Below, piece by piece: positions 5,417-7,287 of a DNA stretch of 7,287 nt. The translations under genes were made by a program, and so were the position numbers. The stretch's first letter is position 1, and each line of letters opens with the position of its first letter. Under the pieces are notes generated by a model. It saw only the letters and a list, made by a program, of their open reading frames with translations, had not been told where the DNA came from and did not search any database. Origin of the DNA: CAYLOP01 sp964385305 (GTDB taxonomy: Bacteria > Chloroflexota > Anaerolineae > Anaerolineales > E44-bin32); NCBI GenBank assembly GCA_964385305.1, contig CAYLOP010000156.1, positions 1 to 7,287 on the forward strand. The letters are read 5' to 3'.

Positions 5417-5995
5417 ATGAAGATCCTCGTCGTCTATCTTCCTTCTGTCGCGGTGCTGTTTGCTGCTGGCTTTCTCATCTTCCGCGTCCTCGCGCGCCGC
5501 GACTATCGCGAGAGGGGTCATCTGAGCCTTCCCTGCAGCCTCCTCGAGCTGGCGCTCTGGCTCGGATACGTCGCGGTCCCCCACATCTATAATCCGCCCT
5601 GCTGGCCCTATGTTTGGTCTTGCGAAAGTTCCGCGCCCCGATCTGTTGCTATCGTGTCTTATCTCCTGGTCATCACTGGCGCCGTCCTTGGATTTGGCTC
5701 GATGGCATGGCTCGGGGTGCCTCGGTCGTTTGGCCGGAAAGTAACCAGCGTGATACGGTCGGGCCCGTACCGCATCACGAGGAATCCCCAAGTGCTAGGC
5801 GGATTCATGATGGTTTCAGGGATAGCCCTGCTCTGGCCATCCTGGTACGCGCTCGGGTGGGTTGCACTCTGGATGGCAATGTTCCATACCATGGTTCTCA
5901 CGGAGGAAGAGCATCTCCGGCGGCTGGATGGGGAGGAGTATGAGCGGTACTGCCAGGAAGTGCCGCGGTATATCGGGTTTCCAAGCCGGCGGTAG
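5417..5995 (+). CDS. Isoprenylcysteine carboxyl methyltransferase (ICMT)-family membrane protein
   Basis: This is a 192-residue integral membrane protein of the ICMT/PEMT methyltransferase superfamily, which uses S-adenosylmethionine. Membrane segments lie near residues 3-23, 41-57, 77-100 and 127-160. The SAM-binding signature is complete: GPYRITRNPQVLGG (116-129), matching the family's GPYxxxRHPxYxG with N for H and V for Y, followed by EEEHLRRLDGEEYERYCQEV (163-182) and PRY. Length is normal. Bacterial members have diverse or unknown substrates, so the substrate cannot be named; no prenylated-protein pathway is visible nearby. The ATG has only a weak GGA upstream (5410-5412), and no better start is present. 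The gene lies between repeat E and an assembly gap that begins two bases after the stop codon. Confidence 0.88.
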   Translation: MKILVVYLPSVAVLFAAGFLIFRVLARRDYRERGHLSLPCSLLELALWLGYVAVPHIYNPPCWPYVWSCESSAPRSVAIVSYLLVITGAVLGFGSMAWLGVPRSFGRKVTSVIRSGPYRITRNPQVLGGFMMVSGIALLWPSWYALGWVALWMAMFHTMVLTEEEHLRRLDGEEYERYCQEVPRYIGFPSRR

Positions 5996-5997
5996 CT

Positions 5998-6007
5998 NNN
6001 NNNNNNN
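5998..6007. other. Assembly gap (10 N), probably artificial
   Basis: The seven bases GGTAGCT occur directly before (5991-5997) and directly after (6008-6014) the Ns. This is what a scaffolder leaves when two contigs with a short unmerged overlap are joined. The true sequence may simply have one copy, with nothing missing. Confidence 0.9.
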
Positions 6008-6150
6008 GGTAGCTCGCTGCCGTCCACAACTCACTGTAGCTGACCCGGCCAGCCTCCGGGAAACGAGGGCTTGCCATGCCTGCCAAGTCGATGTAGAGTG
6101 AACGTACCCTTGCCCGAGCCGCCGGGCAGCTGAGTTTGAGACCGTTAGGC
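6008..6150 (+). repeat. Intergenic repeat F (divergent copy)
   Basis: Only the ends resemble the family. The left has CTCGCTGCCG (6012-6021), like CTCGCTGCCCCG in repeat E. The right has GAGACC followed by GTTAGGC (6144-6150) and AGCC, like repeats A and E. The middle shares no module that I can see. No opening RYYYAAC box is present, possibly because of the adjoining gap. Confidence 0.5.
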
Positions 6151-6176
6151 AGCCAATCCGGAAGGAGGGTGATCAC

Positions 6177-6947
6177 GTGCGTGCAATTACCGTGTGGATC
6201 CGCAGGAATCCAACCATGGCCTACTTCATCATCTGCTATGCCGTCTCGTGGGGCATGTGGTTACCCCTAATTCTGTCCCGCGCTGACGTTGCCCAATTAT
6301 TCGCGGTAGTTGGGATCTTTGGTCCTGCACTAGCATGCCTCCTTGTGTCTCGCGCTTCTTCGCCCCTCGCGAAGGATTCTCCGCCATTGCCGTTCTGGCT
6401 TTCTTTCATTGCGGCGTGGATCGTCTCCGTCCTTGTTCTTTCGGCTAACAGTCCCGCAACGTCGGCAGGCGCCTCGCCCGCCCTCTTCGTAATCTTTGCT
6501 GTGCTCGCCTTCACCCCAGCCTTCGTCATTGGATCTGCCGTCTCTGGCTCACCCGGTATCCGGAGGACGTTGTCATCGCTCGTCCGTCCCAGAGGATGTT
6601 GGGGGTGGTATGTCCTCGCTATGGCTCTACCTTTGGCTTCCCGGTTGCTGAGCGTGTGGATCTCCAGGCAGATTGGGTGGGAGCTTCTGAGCGATCCGAT
6701 GCCGCCATCCAGCCTTCCTGCGCTGGCAGGCTCCGTTCTGGTCGCCTTCCTCTACACGCTGTTCTACGCGGGAGGCTTGAACGAGGAGACTGGTTGGACA
6801 GGCCTTGCCCTGCCGAGGCTTCAAGCCAGTTACAGCCCACTCGTTTCAACCATCGTGCTCTGGGCGTTGTGGATGCTCTGGCACGTTCCATTGCATCTGT
6901 CTGGCTACTTCAACTTGAGCATACACGTTCTAGTAGGCGCTTCTTAG
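6177..6947 (+). CDS. CPBP-family intramembrane protease, N-terminal part, stopped by a frameshift
   Basis: This is a multi-pass membrane protein of the CPBP (CAAX protease/bacteriocin-processing, Abi) family, putative intramembrane metalloproteases. Hydrophobic segments lie near residues 14-33, 39-57, 72-90, 101-122, 143-162, 183-199 and 222-241. Motif 1 is EETGWTG (203-209; the family usually has EExGWRG, so R is T here) and motif 2 is the His in LWHVPLHL (His236). The frame stops at TAG 6945-6947, before motif 3. The missing part continues in the next frame down to 7174. The GTG start at 6177 has an excellent Shine-Dalgarno sequence, GGAAGGAGGGTGATCAC (6160-6176). One inserted T at the TT of 6941-6942 would join both parts into about 332 residues. 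The substrate is unknown. Confidence 0.85.
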   Translation: MRAITVWIRRNPTMAYFIICYAVSWGMWLPLILSRADVAQLFAVVGIFGPALACLLVSRASSPLAKDSPPLPFWLSFIAAWIVSVLVLSANSPATSAGASPALFVIFAVLAFTPAFVIGSAVSGSPGIRRTLSSLVRPRGCWGWYVLAMALPLASRLLSVWISRQIGWELLSDPMPPSSLPALAGSVLVAFLYTLFYAGGLNEETGWTGLALPRLQASYSPLVSTIVLWALWMLWHVPLHLSGYFNLSIHVLVGAS

Positions 6948-7174
6948 GATGCTTTCTCCTCACATATCTATTCATCCGTTCATCGGGAGGACTGTGGACG
7001 GCGATCCTCTTGCACACATCGGTGAATGTCACGAGTCAGTTCGTCCCCCTGACAAATGCCTCCTTGCTTATCGACCTATTGATCGCCTTGTTCGTGGTAG
7101 TCGGCGGTCGAATGTGGCGCCGGCTTCCTCGGGAGAGTCCTGCCATCCTTGCCGAGGAACTCTTGGCTGCCTAA
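6941..7174 (+). pseudogene. CPBP protease C-terminal part in a shifted frame
   Basis: Read from TTC at 6941, this continues the protein above: FLGCFLLTYLFIRSSGGLW, then ILLHTSVN with the third CPBP motif HxxxN, a further membrane segment and a basic tail, ending EELLAA. It has no start codon of its own nearby, so it is the tail of the same gene after loss of one base (a sequencing or assembly error, or a real mutation). Its TAA stop (7172-7174) lies inside GCCTAAC, the opening box of repeat G. Confidence 0.8.
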
Positions 7175-7287
7175 CGTCTTGCTGCCCCGCAAACCCCACT
7201 CCGCTTCACTACGGGGGCGCGAAGCGGAACGCGGGATCCAGTCCAGTTCCGTCAAGTCAAGCTTGATGAACGATCTTCGCGGAACGA
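7169..7287 (+). repeat. Intergenic repeat G, cut by the window edge
   Basis: It opens with GCCTAAC (7169-7175) and CTTGCTGCCCCGC. A 7-base-pair stem CCGCTTC (7201-7207) with GAAGCGG (7221-7227) follows. Positions 7222-7247 match repeat A 672-697 with one difference, and 7251-7276 are identical to repeat C 4300-4325. The closing box would lie beyond the window. Confidence 0.7.

Noticed and set aside
5219..5791. 190-codon minus-strand open frame across repeat E and the ICMT gene
   Set aside because: It is antisense to a gene with a clear family motif and to a repeat, and its translation is Arg/Pro-rich with no fold signature.
6936..6950. Programmed ribosomal frameshift in the CPBP gene
   Set aside because: There is no X-XXY-YYZ slippery site and no obvious stimulatory structure; a missing base explains it more simply.
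600..7287. CRISPR array
   Set aside because: The repeats are long, variable in length, unevenly spaced by whole genes and modular; there are no short regular spacers or cas genes.

Overview
This window looks like part of a scaffold from a metagenome-assembled genome of an uncultured bacterium. Two runs of exactly 10 Ns (3542-3551 and 5998-6007) are scaffolding gaps. Start sites with strong Shine-Dalgarno sequences show ordinary bacterial translation. The taxon is uncertain. A lipoprotein with a long Pro/Thr linker after the lipobox, plus anaerobe-type Fe-S serine dehydratase, would fit Chloroflexota (Anaerolineae), but this is a weak inference.

Layout. On the minus strand at the left edge is a type II toxin-antitoxin pair: a RelE/HigB (Gp49-like) toxin at 237-566, followed by a HigA-like XRE antitoxin at 1-212 that is cut by the window edge. 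It is visibly more AT-rich than the rest. All other genes are on the plus strand: a large lipoprotein of unknown function (815-2440), a single-chain iron-sulfur L-serine dehydratase (2669-4217, interrupted by a gap), a small GYD-domain protein (4670-4954), an isoprenylcysteine-methyltransferase-family membrane protein (5417-5995), and a CPBP-family intramembrane protease split by a frameshift (6177-6947 plus 6941-7174).

The genes do not form a recognisable pathway or operon. They are unrelated single-gene units (or one TA pair), each separated from the next by 180-460 bp. Nearly every separator carries members of one family of GC-rich, hairpin-forming repeats built from shared modules. Several repeats open with an RYYYAAC-like box (620-626, 5089-5095, 7169-7175) and close with a GTTRRRY-like box (2592-2598, 5362-5368, 6144-6150; looser at 786-792 and 4538-4544). 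The stop codon of the CPBP reading frame lies inside one opening box. One gene per repeat, mostly one orientation, a TA pair and unrelated cargo together resemble a gene-cassette array of a chromosomal integron. No integrase is visible and the internal L boxes are not convincing, so the alternative of a dispersed MITE/REP-like repeat family stays open.

The main cautions are assembly-related: the serine dehydratase is out of frame across the first gap, the second gap is probably artificial because a 7-bp sequence is repeated on both sides, and the CPBP gene appears to lack one base.
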